NCBI GenBank assembly: GCA_019425655.1
Contig: NQWY01024831.1
Coordinates: forward strand, 1-64,000
Direction of reading: 5' to 3'
Origin: Rhizophagus prolifer
Lineage: Eukaryota; Glomeromycota; Glomeromycetes; Glomerales; Glomeraceae
DNA: 64,000 bases
Shown here: positions 18,136-27,648 of the stretch, in pieces
How positions within the stretch are numbered: position 1 is the first letter of the stretch
Layout: each line of letters begins with the position of its first letter
Notes under the pieces: model-generated
The model's input: the letters and a program-made list of their open reading frames with translations, nothing else
What the model was told of the DNA's origin: nothing
Database searches by the model: none
Program-made: the position numbers and the translations under genes

Positions 18136-19014
18136 ATGTTCTTAACAGAATGTCCACGGGACGCTATGCAGGGTTGGGGAGAAATGATTCCCACGCAGAA
18201 AAAAATAGATTACATCAACCGACTGATGGAAGTGCGTTTTGATGTCCTGGATTGCGGAAGCTTCGTGAATCCGAAAACGATGCCTCAAATGGCTGATTCC
18301 GGAATTGTGGTGGACGAGATTGACAAATCGCTTTCCAATACAAAACTCTCAGTGGTTGTTGCGAATCTACGTGGTGCTGAAAAGGCCTTGAGTCACGAGC
18401 AGGTTGATATTTTGGGTTTTCCGTTTTCAATTTCCGAAACTTTTCAACATAGGAATACTAACAAAAGCAGAGAGGAAGCTTTTACCGAAGTGGTGAAAAT
18501 CCTGGAGCTGACAAAATCTGAAGGCAGACAACTGAATCTTTATTTCTCAATGGCGTTCGGCAATCCTTACGGTGAAAGCTGGAAATGGGAAGATGTGGAC
18601 TTTTGGGCAAAACGCTTCGAGGAAATCGGCATCAAAGATGTTCTTTTATCGGACACAACCGGCGCTGGTGATGTGGAAAGGATTTCGCTTTTGTTTAATA
18701 AAATTCCTGCGAAATATCCCGGCATTAATTTTGGGGCGCATTTTCATAACCGGTACGAAGATTCTTATATCAAGCTGAAAGCGGCTTATGATGAAGGCTG
18801 CAGACGATTTGACAGTGCAATAAAAGGAATCGGAGGTTGCCCAATGGCGAAAGATGATTTGGTCGGAAATATGCCGACCGAAAAGGTTTTCACTTTTATG
18901 CAATCAGAGAAACTGGATGTTCATCAGAATCTGCTCCATTTTGAAAGTGCTTATAACATGGCGAAAGATCAATTATTCATAAATGAAATTCGGAAATTCA
19001 AAAAAATGATGTAA
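18136..19014 (+). CDS. Hydroxymethylglutaryl-CoA lyase
   Basis: 292 aa of the HMGL-like aldolase family. It starts with the family motif LTECPRDAMQGW (catalytic Arg and metal Asp), continues with AHFHNRYED (metal His residues) and has the HMG-CoA lyase signature IGGCPMAKDDLVGNMPTE with its catalytic Cys. It cleaves HMG-CoA to acetyl-CoA and acetoacetate in leucine breakdown. The next gene is a separate OsmC protein 35 bp downstream, perhaps co-transcribed. Confidence 0.93.
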   Translation: MFLTECPRDAMQGWGEMIPTQKKIDYINRLMEVRFDVLDCGSFVNPKTMPQMADSGIVVDEIDKSLSNTKLSVVVANLRGAEKALSHEQVDILGFPFSISETFQHRNTNKSREEAFTEVVKILELTKSEGRQLNLYFSMAFGNPYGESWKWEDVDFWAKRFEEIGIKDVLLSDTTGAGDVERISLLFNKIPAKYPGINFGAHFHNRYEDSYIKLKAAYDEGCRRFDSAIKGIGGCPMAKDDLVGNMPTEKVFTFMQSEKLDVHQNLLHFESAYNMAKDQLFINEIRKFKKMM

Positions 19015-19049
19015 ATTTATTACAGAAAAAACAATTTAATATCCACGTT

Positions 19050-19454
19050 ATGACTTCAAAAACAACTTACTTAGGCGAATCCAAAATCGAATCTGTACAC
19101 GAAGCCTCTGGTGAAGTTTTCTCAACTTACATTCCTTCCAATGATTTTACTGTGAGAGAGCATTTTTCTCCAACAGACATTTTTGCAACCGCATTGGCAG
19201 AGAGTGTATTTGCTTCCATGGTTGTTTTGGGTAAGGATAGAAACATCGACATTACCGGTGCAACTTGCGAATTGAAAAAAACGATGTATTTTGAACCAAG
19301 AAGAATTGGAGAGATTTTCTGTGTTTTTAAGTTCCCTCATTCTTATTCTTTGGAGGAAAAAGAATTTATAGAGCATACTGCAAAAAACTCTCCTGTCTAT
19401 CTGAGCCTTCATCCAGACATCAAGAAAATTTTCCTTTTCGAATATCAAGATTAA
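19050..19454 (+). CDS. OsmC family protein
   Basis: 134 aa with the OsmC/Ohr fold pattern: EVFSTYIPSNDFTVREHFSPTDIFATALAESVFASMVVLGKDRNIDI. Family members are often thiol peroxidases, but the usual pair of reactive cysteines is not seen: only the CELKK cysteine and FCVFKF are present. The function may be non-peroxidatic. A strong bidirectional terminator follows. Confidence 0.85.
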   Translation: MTSKTTYLGESKIESVHEASGEVFSTYIPSNDFTVREHFSPTDIFATALAESVFASMVVLGKDRNIDITGATCELKKTMYFEPRRIGEIFCVFKFPHSYSLEEKEFIEHTAKNSPVYLSLHPDIKKIFLFEYQD

Positions 19455-19461
19455 CATAAAA

Positions 19462-19490
19462 AAATCCTGCAATTAGCAGGATTTATTTTT
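19462..19490. terminator. Bidirectional terminator between osmC-like and DUF59 genes
   Basis: AAATCCTGC (19462-19470), loop AATTA, GCAGGATTT (19476-19484), flanked by an A run on the left and T-rich bases on the right. Serves the convergent genes on both sides. Confidence 0.85.
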
Positions 19491-19815
19491 ATAACATACC
19501 AAGTTCAAACTTGGCTTCTTCACTCATCATTTCTTTGGTCCAGGTTGGTTCAAAAGTGAGTTCGATTTTCGCAGATTTCACGCCTTCTACGCCTCTCACT
19601 TTCTCTTCCACTTCTACAGGCAGTGTTTCTGCAACGGGGCAGTTTGGTGATGTCAGAGTCATTATTACCAAAACTTCACCTTCATCCGAAATCTGAACAT
19701 CATAAACCAATCCCAGTTCATAGATGTCAACTGGAATTTCAGGGTCAAAAACCGTTTTAAGTTCCTTGATTATTTCTTCACCAATATCAGCTATTTGGTC
19801 GTCTGTATATTTCAT
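19489..19815 (-). CDS. DUF59/MIP18 family Fe-S assembly factor (SufT-like)
   Basis: 108 aa: FDPEIPVDIYELGLVYDVQI, then MTLTSPNCPVAETLPVEVEEKVRGVEGV with the conserved reactive Cys, and LTFEPTWTKEMMSEEAKFELGM. These proteins assist Fe-S cluster maturation. It starts 2 bp after the exonuclease gene ends and is its likely operon partner. Confidence 0.92.
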   Translation of the reverse strand: MKYTDDQIADIGEEIIKELKTVFDPEIPVDIYELGLVYDVQISDEGEVLVIMTLTSPNCPVAETLPVEVEEKVRGVEGVKSAKIELTFEPTWTKEMMSEEAKFELGML

Positions 19816-19817
19816 TG

Positions 19818-20513
19818 TTAATCTAATCTTTTTAATAAATCTTCCTGACGCATCCGTCTGAAAACATTTGCCAAAGTTAAGACATCTTTTTCACAATAAT
19901 GAATGATTCTGTCTATATCACCGTCTTTGTAGTATATATCGGCAACCATACTTCCATCAATGTCGTCCTTTGGAGTGGGAATTCCGAAGACGTGAGCTAA
20001 CAATTCCAGGGAAATATAATTTTTCCAGTCTCCAAATTTCCAAAGTTCCATTGTATCGATATGCGGAATTTCCCAAGGCTTTTTTCCGAACATTTGGAAC
20101 TGGACAGGTGGTTGGATCCCATGAATTAAAAGTCGTCTTGCGATATAAGGAAAATCGAATTCTTTTCCGTTGTGAGCACAAAGAATAATATTATTCAAAC
20201 GAGGACTATTGAATAACTCGCAGAATGAAATTAATAAGTTTCTTTCCTCGCCAGAAAATGTTTTGATTTTTAATTTTCCGGTGTTGTTATCAATCATCCC
20301 TATCGAAATGCAAATGATCATTCCGAATTCAGCCATTATGCCAGCACGCTGCTCATAAAAATCAGAAGCCTCAACTTCTTCTTTCCTTTGATGTTTGGTT
20401 TTCTTATCCCAAAGATATTGGGTTGTAGAATCAAGATTATTCCAGGAATCAATTTGAGGAACGGTTTCGATATCTAGGAAAAGAATATTTTCGATGGGTA
20501 TTTTATGAATCAT
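19818..20513 (-). CDS. Predicted 3'-5' exonuclease (RNase H-like, PolB-exonuclease family)
   Basis: 231 aa DEDD-type exonuclease. ILFLDIETVP supplies the first Asp and Glu, CAHNGKEFDFPYIARRL the second Asp, and IIHYCEKDVLTLANVFRRM the last. The pattern is that of the stand-alone exonucleases related to the DNA polymerase B proofreading domain. The substrate is not known. Confidence 0.85.
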   Translation of the reverse strand: MIHKIPIENILFLDIETVPQIDSWNNLDSTTQYLWDKKTKHQRKEEVEASDFYEQRAGIMAEFGMIICISIGMIDNNTGKLKIKTFSGEERNLLISFCELFNSPRLNNIILCAHNGKEFDFPYIARRLLIHGIQPPVQFQMFGKKPWEIPHIDTMELWKFGDWKNYISLELLAHVFGIPTPKDDIDGSMVADIYYKDGDIDRIIHYCEKDVLTLANVFRRMRQEDLLKRLD

Positions 20514-20540
20514 CTGTATTTTAATTTCATTTTAAATTTA

Positions 20541-20570
20541 ATAAAAAAAACCCAACATTGCTGCTGGGTT
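20541..20570 (-). terminator. Terminator of the act operon
   Basis: On the minus strand AACCCA(GCA) pairs with (TG)TTGGGTT at 20549-20570, followed by eight T. It stands 23 bp after actF, so the operon ends there and the cox genes that often follow in Bacteroidota are not attached. Confidence 0.75.
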
Positions 20571-20592
20571 ATATTTTTGATTTCTAAATTGA

Positions 20593-21927
20593 TTAGAAAG
20601 GATATTCATAAATCTCCGATTCGTGATAATATGGATTTCCTGTTGGCATCAATTTCAATTTCGCTAAAGCTGTCATTACAGTGAATGTAAATAAACCTAC
20701 TACGAAAACAAATGAACCTAATACCAATAATGCGTTAGAAGCATTGTTCCAATATGGACCAACCGTTCCAGGCATTACCATATTGAAATAATCTACAGCG
20801 TGACCAAAAATTACCAGGCAAGCCATAAAGGTCACCACTTTGTAATTTCTCTTGATGCTGCTGCTTACTAAAACCAATAGCGGCGCCAAGAAGTTGATGA
20901 TCAGCATCGGTAAGAATGTCGGTCTGTAGTATTCGAATCTACCGAAGAAATAGTTAACCTCTTCCGGAACGTTCGCATACCAATACAACATGAACTGACA
21001 GAACCAAAGGTAAGACCACAACATACTTGTTGCGAACAAGAACTTACCAAGATCATGAAGGTGATTATTGTTGAATTGAGGATATACACCCTTTTTCTTA
21101 AGATAAACACTAATCAGGATCATTACTGCAATAGAAGTTGATAAACAACTAACCATTGAGTACCAGATATAAAGCGTAGAATACCAGTGTGGGTCAATTG
21201 ACATCAACCAATCCCAAGCCCAAGCTGCAGATGCAAACCCGAAGAATGCAATGTAACCAACACTCCAGCTATATAAGCTTGCGTAGATCTTTCTGTTTCC
21301 TTTGTTCTCATCTACCTTCTTAGAAAGACTTTTTAATTTCCAAACAAAGAATGATGCACCCACAACGTAGATAAACGTTCTGATAGCATAGAAAGGAATA
21401 TTAAGGAACCTTTTCTTTTCGAATAATATCACGTCAAATTCTGGTGAATTTGGATCCGTCAAATTGGGATCCATCCAATGAAAAAGATGTCCTTGATGGG
21501 TAATATTAAGTAACATTATAATAACCAAAATTGCACCTCCGTAAGGAATATATGATGCAATAGCCTCCATTACTCTTGTTACAATAATAGACCAGCCAGC
21601 GTGTGCCGCGTGTTGGATACTGTAAAAGAATAATGCACAACAGCTGATTCCAAAAGCAAATACTGCAAAGGTGTGAATAGCTGCTAAAGGCTGATTGTGA
21701 ATCTGATGCTTAGCGTGTTCTAGGTGTGCATTATGATCCTGAGGACCAACTAACTCACTAGAATGTGAAGGTGCTTCATGTCCTTTGGAATGAACCGACT
21801 CCATCCAATGAGAGATTGCAGTATCATCCAATCCGTGGTTAAGCGCATAACCAATACCGAATAAAACAACTCCTACAACAATGAGTATAATTGAATATAA
21901 TCTTAATTTAGGTGAAAAACTATACAT
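20593..21927 (-). CDS. actF: Alternative complex III subunit ActF (quinol:cytochrome c oxidoreductase)
   Basis: 444 aa with about ten hydrophobic helices; it resembles the C-terminal half of NrfD-type proteins and ActC. Motifs: LNHGLDDTAISHWMESVHSKGHE, YSWSVGYIAFFGFASAAWAWDWLMSIDPHWYSTLYIWYSM, typical of this family. In the inner membrane it helps move protons and electrons from menaquinol. Last gene of the six-gene act operon. Confidence 0.93.
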   Translation of the reverse strand: MYSFSPKLRLYSIILIVVGVVLFGIGYALNHGLDDTAISHWMESVHSKGHEAPSHSSELVGPQDHNAHLEHAKHQIHNQPLAAIHTFAVFAFGISCCALFFYSIQHAAHAGWSIIVTRVMEAIASYIPYGGAILVIIMLLNITHQGHLFHWMDPNLTDPNSPEFDVILFEKKRFLNIPFYAIRTFIYVVGASFFVWKLKSLSKKVDENKGNRKIYASLYSWSVGYIAFFGFASAAWAWDWLMSIDPHWYSTLYIWYSMVSCLSTSIAVMILISVYLKKKGVYPQFNNNHLHDLGKFLFATSMLWSYLWFCQFMLYWYANVPEEVNYFFGRFEYYRPTFLPMLIINFLAPLLVLVSSSIKRNYKVVTFMACLVIFGHAVDYFNMVMPGTVGPYWNNASNALLVLGSFVFVVGLFTFTVMTALAKLKLMPTGNPYYHESEIYEYPF

Positions 21928-21939
21928 TTTTTTCTTTTT

Positions 21940-22662
21940 TTATTTAGCATTGGTTTTAGCTTCAGCTGCTGCTGGAGCAGTAGAAGTTTTTTCTGTCGCA
22001 GCTGGAGCAGCTGTTGCCGGAGCTGTTTTAAGAGACGGTGCTTTGAATGTATTATAAACATAAAGAGCTACTCTCCATCTATCTCCAACATTCAATTGTC
22101 CTGCATAAGATCCCATTGCATTTCTACCATTTGTTAGAACATAATGGATAGATCCTATCGTGATATCCCTATCAGCATAATTAGGAACTCCGGAATAAGC
22201 ACCACTTTGTACAATTGGGCCTTGTCCATCTCCTCCTGTACCATGACAAGCAGAACAAGTGTGATCAAACAATACTTTCCCTCTGGCCAAATCTTTTTCA
22301 AGATTTTCAGGCTTCAGTGGAGAAGTTGTAATTGATTTTGAAGCATCATATCCAGCGTTGTATTCATCAACATTTTTAGGTAATGTTTCCTCACTTACGA
22401 TTCCATCTTTATTTTGAGAAACTGTTCCTTCAACAGGGGACAAACCAGTTTCGCCATTACGAGCAACAAAAGCCGGAATTTCGTTTTCATGATCAGAATA
22501 AGCATCCTTAGCTTTCATCAATGGATCATAAGCTACGGGGAAATACATATCCGGAAAATATACCAAAGGTGGATTATCTTTTGGGCCACAAGAATTCAGT
22601 AAAACAGTTGTTAAACCAAAGATTGCTGTCAATTTTAATATACTATTCTTCATCTTAGGCAT
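21940..22662 (-). CDS. actE: ActE, monohaem cytochrome c lipoprotein
   Basis: 240 aa with a lipoprotein signal (LTTVLLNSCG) and one haem c site CSACHG near residue 136, with methionine in NAMGSYAGQL as likely sixth ligand. The C-terminus is Ala/Thr/Pro-rich and probably flexible. It passes electrons from ActA to the terminal oxidase side. It overlaps actD by 8 bp. Confidence 0.92.
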   Translation of the reverse strand: MPKMKNSILKLTAIFGLTTVLLNSCGPKDNPPLVYFPDMYFPVAYDPLMKAKDAYSDHENEIPAFVARNGETGLSPVEGTVSQNKDGIVSEETLPKNVDEYNAGYDASKSITTSPLKPENLEKDLARGKVLFDHTCSACHGTGGDGQGPIVQSGAYSGVPNYADRDITIGSIHYVLTNGRNAMGSYAGQLNVGDRWRVALYVYNTFKAPSLKTAPATAAPAATEKTSTAPAAAEAKTNAK

Positions 22663-23176
22663 CTTTAACAGTTATTTCTTCAACACCTGTATCAATCAAC
22701 AGTTGTTTAATCGTTTCTACATCATCAGACACAAACTCCATCATAAATTTGTCATCCGTAGTTCTTGGATCTGGATTCTGAGGTTTTGCACCAGGATACA
22801 TTTTATTTCTTATCAAGAAAGTCAAAGACATAAGGTGAGCAGAACAGAATACCATTAATTCAAACATTGGGTCTACGAATGCTGGCATATTATGAGCCCA
22901 GTCAAATGCAGGCTTACCACCAATATTCTGTGGCCAGTCATGATCCATTATATACCATGTCAGTGTGATCCCAATTGTAACTCCGTAACAAGCATAGATA
23001 AATGCTGCGTCAGAAATCCTGGTCTTTTTTAAGCCCAAAGCTTTATCTAGTCCGTGAACCGGGAATGGCGTATAAACTTCGTTTATCTTAATCCCTTTAT
23101 CATTGAAGGCTTTAACGCCGTGCATTAGATCATCGTCGTCGCCGTAAAGTCCATATATAATCTTAGTGGTGCTCAT
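22655..23176 (-). CDS. actD: ActD (DUF3341 membrane subunit of alternative complex III)
   Basis: Two transmembrane helices (DAAFIYACYGVTIGITLTWYI and DPMFELMVFCSAHLMSLTFLI) and the DUF3341 pattern IYGLYGDDDDLMHGVKAF. I use the Met at 23176 before STTKIIYGL: an earlier in-frame Met at 23203 would only add charged residues inside actC. It overlaps the actC end by 14 bp. Confidence 0.9.
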   Translation of the reverse strand: MSTTKIIYGLYGDDDDLMHGVKAFNDKGIKINEVYTPFPVHGLDKALGLKKTRISDAAFIYACYGVTIGITLTWYIMDHDWPQNIGGKPAFDWAHNMPAFVDPMFELMVFCSAHLMSLTFLIRNKMYPGAKPQNPDPRTTDDKFMMEFVSDDVETIKQLLIDTGVEEITVKDA

Positions 23177-24560
23177 CTCCTTCTTTTGCTTTATAAGTTT
23201 CACCGGAAATTTTCAAAATACTCTTCAATTCAGCCTGCGCAATTACAGGGAATGTTCTTGCATATAAAAGGAATAATACAGAGAAGAATCCAATTGTTCC
23301 AAGATATACACCAACGTCAATTACTGTTGGCTTAAACATTGTCCAAGATGACGGTAAGTAATCTCTTGACAAGTTGATAACGATAATATCAAAACGTTCA
23401 AACCACATACCGATGTTAATGATCAATGCGATAATGAATGTCCAGAAGATATTAGTTCTAACTTTTTTGAACCAGAACGCTGCCGGTACAACCAGGTTAC
23501 AGATAATCAATGCCCAGAATGCCCACCAGTAAGGTCCAACAGCCGCACCAGGAGATAGATATGTAAAATCTTCAAATCTAGAACCTGAATACCAGCCGAT
23601 AAAATATTCGGTTGCATAAGCTACAGTTACCATACCACCTGTTACAACGATTACGATATTCATAATCTCGATATGGTACATTGTGATATAATCTTCTAAG
23701 TGACAAACTTTTCTTGCTACTAACAATAATGTCTGTACCATTGCAAATCCTGAGAAAATCGCTCCGGCAACAAAATATGGTGGATAGATTGTCGAGTGCC
23801 AACCTTTGATAACCGATGTCGCGAAGTCAAAGGATACCGTGGTGTGTACCGAGAATACAAGTGGCGTTGCTAATCCTGCTAATACCAAAGACAATTCTTC
23901 GAATCTTTGCCAGTGTTTTGCTTTTCCACCCCATCCAAAAGCAAGGAGCGTATAAATCTTTTTATTGAAAGGCGTTTTTGCTCTGTCTCTGATCATTGCA
24001 AAGTCAGGAATCAATCCCATAAACCAGAATACAACTGATACCGAGAAATAAGTTGAGATTGCAAATACATCCCAAAGTAACGGCGAGTTGAAGTTGGTCC
24101 AAAGTGTACCAAATTGGTTTGGTAAAGGGAAAACCCAGTATCCAACCCAAACTCTACCCATGTGAATTACCGGGAATATAGCCGCCTGACAAACAGCGAA
24201 GATCGTCATCGCCTCTGCAGAACGGTTAACAGACATTCTCCATCTTTGTCTAAATAATAATAGTACCGCCGAGATTAGTGTTCCTGCGTGACCGATACCT
24301 ACCCACCATACGAAGTTGGTGATATCCCAACCCCAGTTGATAGTTCTGTTAAGTCCCCACGCACCGATTCCGGTCCCAATAGTGTAAGCGATACAACCAA
24401 ATCCGTAAACGAACAGAATCAAGGCTGCATACAAAGATGCCCACCATAGTTTACCCGCACGTTCTTCGATAGGTCTTGCGATATCTTCTGTAATATCGTG
24501 ATAAGTCTTGTGACCAATAATTAAAGGTTCCCTTATCGGAGCTTCGTAATGTCCTGACAT
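23163..24560 (-). CDS. actC: ActC, NrfD/PsrC-like membrane subunit
   Basis: 465 aa polytopic protein with about ten helices. Typical segments: WWVGIGHAGTLISAVLLLFRQRWRMSVNRSAEAMTIFA and HMGRVWVGYWVFPLPNQFGTLWTNFNSPLLWDVFAIS. This is the quinol-binding membrane subunit that works with the Fe-S protein ActB. Begins 7 bp after actB. Confidence 0.95.
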   Translation of the reverse strand: MSGHYEAPIREPLIIGHKTYHDITEDIARPIEERAGKLWWASLYAALILFVYGFGCIAYTIGTGIGAWGLNRTINWGWDITNFVWWVGIGHAGTLISAVLLLFRQRWRMSVNRSAEAMTIFAVCQAAIFPVIHMGRVWVGYWVFPLPNQFGTLWTNFNSPLLWDVFAISTYFSVSVVFWFMGLIPDFAMIRDRAKTPFNKKIYTLLAFGWGGKAKHWQRFEELSLVLAGLATPLVFSVHTTVSFDFATSVIKGWHSTIYPPYFVAGAIFSGFAMVQTLLLVARKVCHLEDYITMYHIEIMNIVIVVTGGMVTVAYATEYFIGWYSGSRFEDFTYLSPGAAVGPYWWAFWALIICNLVVPAAFWFKKVRTNIFWTFIIALIINIGMWFERFDIIVINLSRDYLPSSWTMFKPTVIDVGVYLGTIGFFSVLFLLYARTFPVIAQAELKSILKISGETYKAKEGDEHH

Positions 24561-24567
24561 TTTTTAC

Positions 24568-27500
24568 CTATTTATTATTTAAACTTTCTTTTCTGTTTCT
24601 GATTTTAGTATGGTAGAATACATTTGGTTTTGTACCAATTTCTTCCAACAACGTATATTTTCTATTACTGCTGAACAAGCTACGAACTTCCGAATTAACA
24701 TCATTCATATCTCCGAATTTCAGTGAGCCTGTAGAACAAGCATTAGCACAAGCCACCTGGAATTCTCCATCCTGAACTCTTCTGCCTTCTTTCTTAGCTT
24801 CCAGAATAACGTTCTGAGTCAATTGGATACACATAGAACATTTTTCCATTACCCCTCTTGTTCTTGTTACAACATCCGGGTTAAGAACCATTCTACCAAG
24901 ATCATTATTCATATTGAAATCGAATCTGTCATTCAATGCATAATTGAACCAGTTGAATCTTCTTACTTTATATGGACAGTTGTTCGCACAATATCTTGTA
25001 CCAATACATCTGTTATAAGCCATTTGATTCTGACCCTGCTTACCATGAGATGTTGCAGCAACAGGGCAAACTGTTTCACAAGGAGCGTGATTACAGTGTT
25101 GACACATTACTGGTTGGAAAATAACATCCGGATTCTCAGCCGCATTTTCCAATGCACCTTCAATACCCAAAAGGTTACTTCCGTAAAGTTCAGGAACTGC
25201 CATTCCCTCTTTAAGACCTTCGTAAACTTCAACTTTTTGTTCTGTAGAATAGTAACGGTCAATTCTTAACCAATACATATCTCTCGACATTCTGACCTCT
25301 TCTTTTCCTACAACTGGAACGTTGTTTTCAGCCTGGCAAGCAATAACGCACGCGCCACATCCTGTACAAGAGTTAAGATCCACTGATAAATTGAAGTGAG
25401 GACCATCTGTATCATCATAAGCATCCCAAAGATCCACTTTTCCAATTGGAAGTTCCCCTCCAATCGTGTGCATAGCCAATGGTTTGTTCCATTCGTCAAC
25501 TGGTTTATTAATGAAATCATCCAAACTTACTTCTTTAGCGATCTCATAACGTCCCATCAAGGTATTCTGAAGCTGCATTCCTGCAAATTCATAATCTTCT
25601 CCTGATTTTTCAATTTTTACGTTGGTAAGAACCGTATTGTAACCATCAAATAATGGATAAGCATTAACCCCTGTTTCCGCCACTTTTCCGGAATCCTTTT
25701 TACCATAACCAAGCGCTAATCCCAACGAGCCTTCAGCTTGTCCTGGTTGTATAAATACCGGAACATCCTTCAGTGTAACACCATTTACAGTTAAGTTCAC
25801 TGTATCACCATCCAACTGCATTCTTGCATTAAGCTTATTCTCAAGGCCTAAAGATTTTGCATCTTTTGGAGAGATTGTCAGGTAATTATCCCAGGATAAT
25901 CTTGAGATTGGATCCGGAAGCTCCATCAACCAAGGGTTGTTAGATTGTGTTCCGTCACCAATAGATGGTTTTGTATAGAGTTGTAATTCTAATTGAGCGG
26001 GTTTGAAAGCTGATAATTCAGCAACAGCCTGAGCAGCATTTCCACCAGAGTAAGCCAATCCTGTAGAAAGACCGCCAGCAGTGAAGCCGTTATAAAGGTT
26101 TTTGTTGAAAGAAAGTCCTCCGTTTAGCGTTAAAGCATTAGCTTTAAGATAATTGTAATAATTATTAGCCGGGTTGTTTTTACCATTGATCCAAACCAAT
26201 AAAGATTCCTCAACTTGTCTCGAAGTATAGATTTTCTGGATAGTAGGCTGCATCAATGAGTAAGCTCCAGTTTCTGGAGTAATATCTCCCCAGGATTCTA
26301 GCCAATGTGCGAAAGGAATAACTGCCTTAGAAGCTTTATATAATTCGTTTTTCTTATCTGTGATTGCAACAGAATAAGGTACTTTTTCGATCGCAGATTT
26401 TAAAGCCTGTCCTTTTGCATGAGAATAAATCGGGTTGATATTGTTTGTAATAAGAACACCAACCTGTCCGCCATTCAGCCAAGAAACAAATTCATTGAAT
26501 CTTGCGTTGTCATATTCTTTAAGGAAATTAGCTTTACCAGTAAAAGCTTTAGATCCTAATTTTTGATTAATCAAATGAGCTAAAACATAAGCCGCTTTGG
26601 ATCCGTCTGCAAAAACAACTGCATTGCTTCCTTTTGTCTGTAGCTCTTTTACGATTTCTGATGCAAGTTTATCAGAAGTTCCGCCATTCAGTCCATTATA
26701 AACTTCTACTAAAGTTTTGAAAACTGAACTTGGCTTCAATCTGTATCTTGAATCGGCATTAGCTCCAGTCAGACTCATATTGGATTCAACCTGGATATGT
26801 CTCAACATATTTTCTCCCGGTTTTCTCGCAGCAGCATAAGAAACTTCTAAGCTAGAAGCATTAAAATCTCCTAAGAAATCTGCATTGAAAGAAACAACTA
26901 ACTGAGAAGTGCTAAGGTCGTAAACCGGCAATGCTCTTTGTCCGAAAACTTCCTGAGCAGCATCTAATGCAGCTGCATAAGGAAAAGCATCATAAGTTAC
27001 TAGTTCAGCTGAAGGATATTTTGTTTTGAAATCTCCGAATAATTTTTTGAAAGTCGGGCTAGGAAAAGAATGAGATAATACAACAATTTTTTTACCTGCA
27101 GCCTGAGATTCTGTCAAACCTTTCAGGATGAAATCATCGACTTTGTTAAAATCTTCCTGCTCTTCTCCATTCAAAGCCGGCTTTTTCACTTTGTCGTTAT
27201 CGTAAAGAGAAAGAACACTAGCCTGAGCTCTTGCATTGGTTGTACCAAGAGAACCAGCCGCAGGATTAGCATCGATTCTGATTGGACGACCTTCTCTTGT
27301 TTTTACTAAAACACTTGCAAAGTCGAAACCATCAAAATAAGAAGATGCATAGAAATTAGGAATCCCCGGAATGATATCATGCGGTTTAACCACATAAGGA
27401 ATTGTTTTGATAACCGGAGCCTCACATGCTGCCAAAGTTACTGCAGCTGTAGAAAATCCCAATAATTTAAGAAAATCTCTACGAGAAGTTCCTGAATTAT

Positions 27501-27627
27501 TCTCAGAATTATCTAAGAAATCTTCAACCGGAATTTCATTCTGAAACTCTTTAGCAGCCAACTTTGCATTCAAAGTCGGATCTTTTAGTTCGTGAATACT
27601 TCTGAATTGTATTTTATTTGAAGCCAT
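24568..27627 (-). CDS. actB: ActB, TAT-exported molybdopterin-oxidoreductase-like Fe-S subunit
   Basis: 1019 aa. The N-terminus has a twin-arginine signal with SRRDFLKLLGFSTAAVTLAAC and a candidate lipobox. The first 700 residues resemble a molybdopterin oxidoreductase, which in this complex has lost the cofactor. The C-terminal part is a four-cluster ferredoxin-like domain: CTGCGACVIACQAEN, CQHCNHAPCETVCP, CIGTRYCANNCPY, CSMCIQ and CANACSTGSL. It sits on the periplasmic side. Largest gene in the act operon. Confidence 0.96.
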   Translation of the reverse strand: MASNKIQFRSIHELKDPTLNAKLAAKEFQNEIPVEDFLDNSENNSGTSRRDFLKLLGFSTAAVTLAACEAPVIKTIPYVVKPHDIIPGIPNFYASSYFDGFDFASVLVKTREGRPIRIDANPAAGSLGTTNARAQASVLSLYDNDKVKKPALNGEEQEDFNKVDDFILKGLTESQAAGKKIVVLSHSFPSPTFKKLFGDFKTKYPSAELVTYDAFPYAAALDAAQEVFGQRALPVYDLSTSQLVVSFNADFLGDFNASSLEVSYAAARKPGENMLRHIQVESNMSLTGANADSRYRLKPSSVFKTLVEVYNGLNGGTSDKLASEIVKELQTKGSNAVVFADGSKAAYVLAHLINQKLGSKAFTGKANFLKEYDNARFNEFVSWLNGGQVGVLITNNINPIYSHAKGQALKSAIEKVPYSVAITDKKNELYKASKAVIPFAHWLESWGDITPETGAYSLMQPTIQKIYTSRQVEESLLVWINGKNNPANNYYNYLKANALTLNGGLSFNKNLYNGFTAGGLSTGLAYSGGNAAQAVAELSAFKPAQLELQLYTKPSIGDGTQSNNPWLMELPDPISRLSWDNYLTISPKDAKSLGLENKLNARMQLDGDTVNLTVNGVTLKDVPVFIQPGQAEGSLGLALGYGKKDSGKVAETGVNAYPLFDGYNTVLTNVKIEKSGEDYEFAGMQLQNTLMGRYEIAKEVSLDDFINKPVDEWNKPLAMHTIGGELPIGKVDLWDAYDDTDGPHFNLSVDLNSCTGCGACVIACQAENNVPVVGKEEVRMSRDMYWLRIDRYYSTEQKVEVYEGLKEGMAVPELYGSNLLGIEGALENAAENPDVIFQPVMCQHCNHAPCETVCPVAATSHGKQGQNQMAYNRCIGTRYCANNCPYKVRRFNWFNYALNDRFDFNMNNDLGRMVLNPDVVTRTRGVMEKCSMCIQLTQNVILEAKKEGRRVQDGEFQVACANACSTGSLKFGDMNDVNSEVRSLFSSNRKYTLLEEIGTKPNVFYHTKIRNRKESLNNK

Positions 27628-27648
27628 TTATACTTCTAATTTTTGTTA